A stretch of DNA of 64,000 bases from Flavobacteriales bacterium (GTDB lineage: Bacteria; Bacteroidota; Bacteroidia; Flavobacteriales_E; Vicingaceae). The notes beneath the pieces are model-generated. The model did no database searches, had not been told where the DNA came from, and was given only the letters and a program-made list of their open reading frames with translations. A program made the position numbers and the translations under genes. Of this stretch, positions 63,969 to 64,000 are shown in pieces (the first letter of the stretch is position 1; each line of letters begins with the position of its first letter). The DNA lies in NCBI GenBank assembly GCA_002401955.1, contig NVUQ01000004.1, positions 36,947 to 100,946 of the forward strand. The letters are read 5' to 3'.

Positions 63969-64000
63969 ATGAAATTTTTTAAACGTCTTTTTGTTTTTAT
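63969..64000 (+). CDS. Start of a gene running off the right edge
   Basis: An ATG at 63969 opens MKFFKRLFVF and continues to the end of the window. The basic-then-hydrophobic text is typical of a membrane anchor or signal peptide. Only ten codons are visible, so no product can be named. It is divergent from tyrS. Confidence 0.4.
   Translation, partial: MKFFKRLFVF

Overview
The window looks like chromosomal DNA from a free-living, probably marine member of the Bacteroidota (Flavobacteriia/Cytophagia-like). This rests on the very low GC content, the type IX secretion system (T9SS) and gliding genes (porZ, gldH), several secreted proteins with T9SS type A or type B C-terminal sorting domains, and a RicT-GldH-PBP1A gene order. 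Bacteroidota-type -7 promoter boxes (TAnnTTTG) are present, Shine-Dalgarno sites are scarce, and TTG starts occur. There are no rRNA genes, CRISPR arrays, prophage or complete insertion sequences.

Layout. 1-4.2 kb (minus): a porZ-recO-TonB receptor operon joined by one-base TAATG overlaps; the receptor runs off the left edge. A tRNA-Arg(UCG) follows at 4.27 kb. 4.4-8.4 kb (plus): a glycan/lipid-linked sugar operon (GT2, YfhO-like protein, polytopic membrane protein), convergent with pgk. 9.7-18.1 kb (plus): a beta-barrel protein, holB, ricT, gldH, a PBP1A with an unusual four-cysteine insert, and scoA/scoB split by a four-helix-bundle cassette. 18.5-22.4 kb: a giant T9SS cargo protein. 22.4-29.6 kb (minus): seven genes, comprising an FAD reductase, a polyferredoxin, a VOC protein, a MORN protein and three glycosyltransferases. 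29.7-39.4 kb (plus): envelope proteins, a TPR-transmembrane-LuxR regulator, a stand-alone LuxR HTH duplicate, an LRR-type T9SS protein, a DUF3108 protein and an M23 peptidase. 39.9-47.9 kb: a secreted protein with thirteen 50-residue repeats, MazG, a YiiX-like hydrolase, and a transmembrane OmpR-type regulator divergent from a TonB_C-domain protein. 47.9-53.9 kb (minus): an 1828-residue T9SS type B protein and its partner. 54-64 kb: rnhA, a MarC protein, a propeller-SpoIIE phosphatase, an acyl-CoA carboxylase beta subunit, plsC, a broken YCII gene next to a MITE, an exported protein and tyrS.

Most interesting signals. (1) Two 16-bp perfect palindromes of the form TCACssATATssGTGA lie 20 kb apart on opposite strands. 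Each sits exactly 22 nt upstream of a TAnnTTTG -7 box, one before the small LuxR gene and its LRR cargo gene, the other before the operon of the 1828-residue adhesin. The spacing is that of a class II activator, and a transmembrane TPR-LuxR regulator is encoded next to the first site. (2) Four helically phased TTTACA repeats lie directly upstream of a TAGATTTG -7 box, between a transmembrane OmpR-type regulator and its divergent neighbour. (3) The four-helix-bundle gene inside scoAB is enclosed by 37-bp imperfect inverted repeats, like an rRNA intervening sequence moved into an mRNA. (4) A 113-bp MITE with TA ends occurs twice. Several families of dispersed perfect hairpins fill the intergenic spaces. 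One of these families is now translated in frame as the N-terminus of an exported protein.
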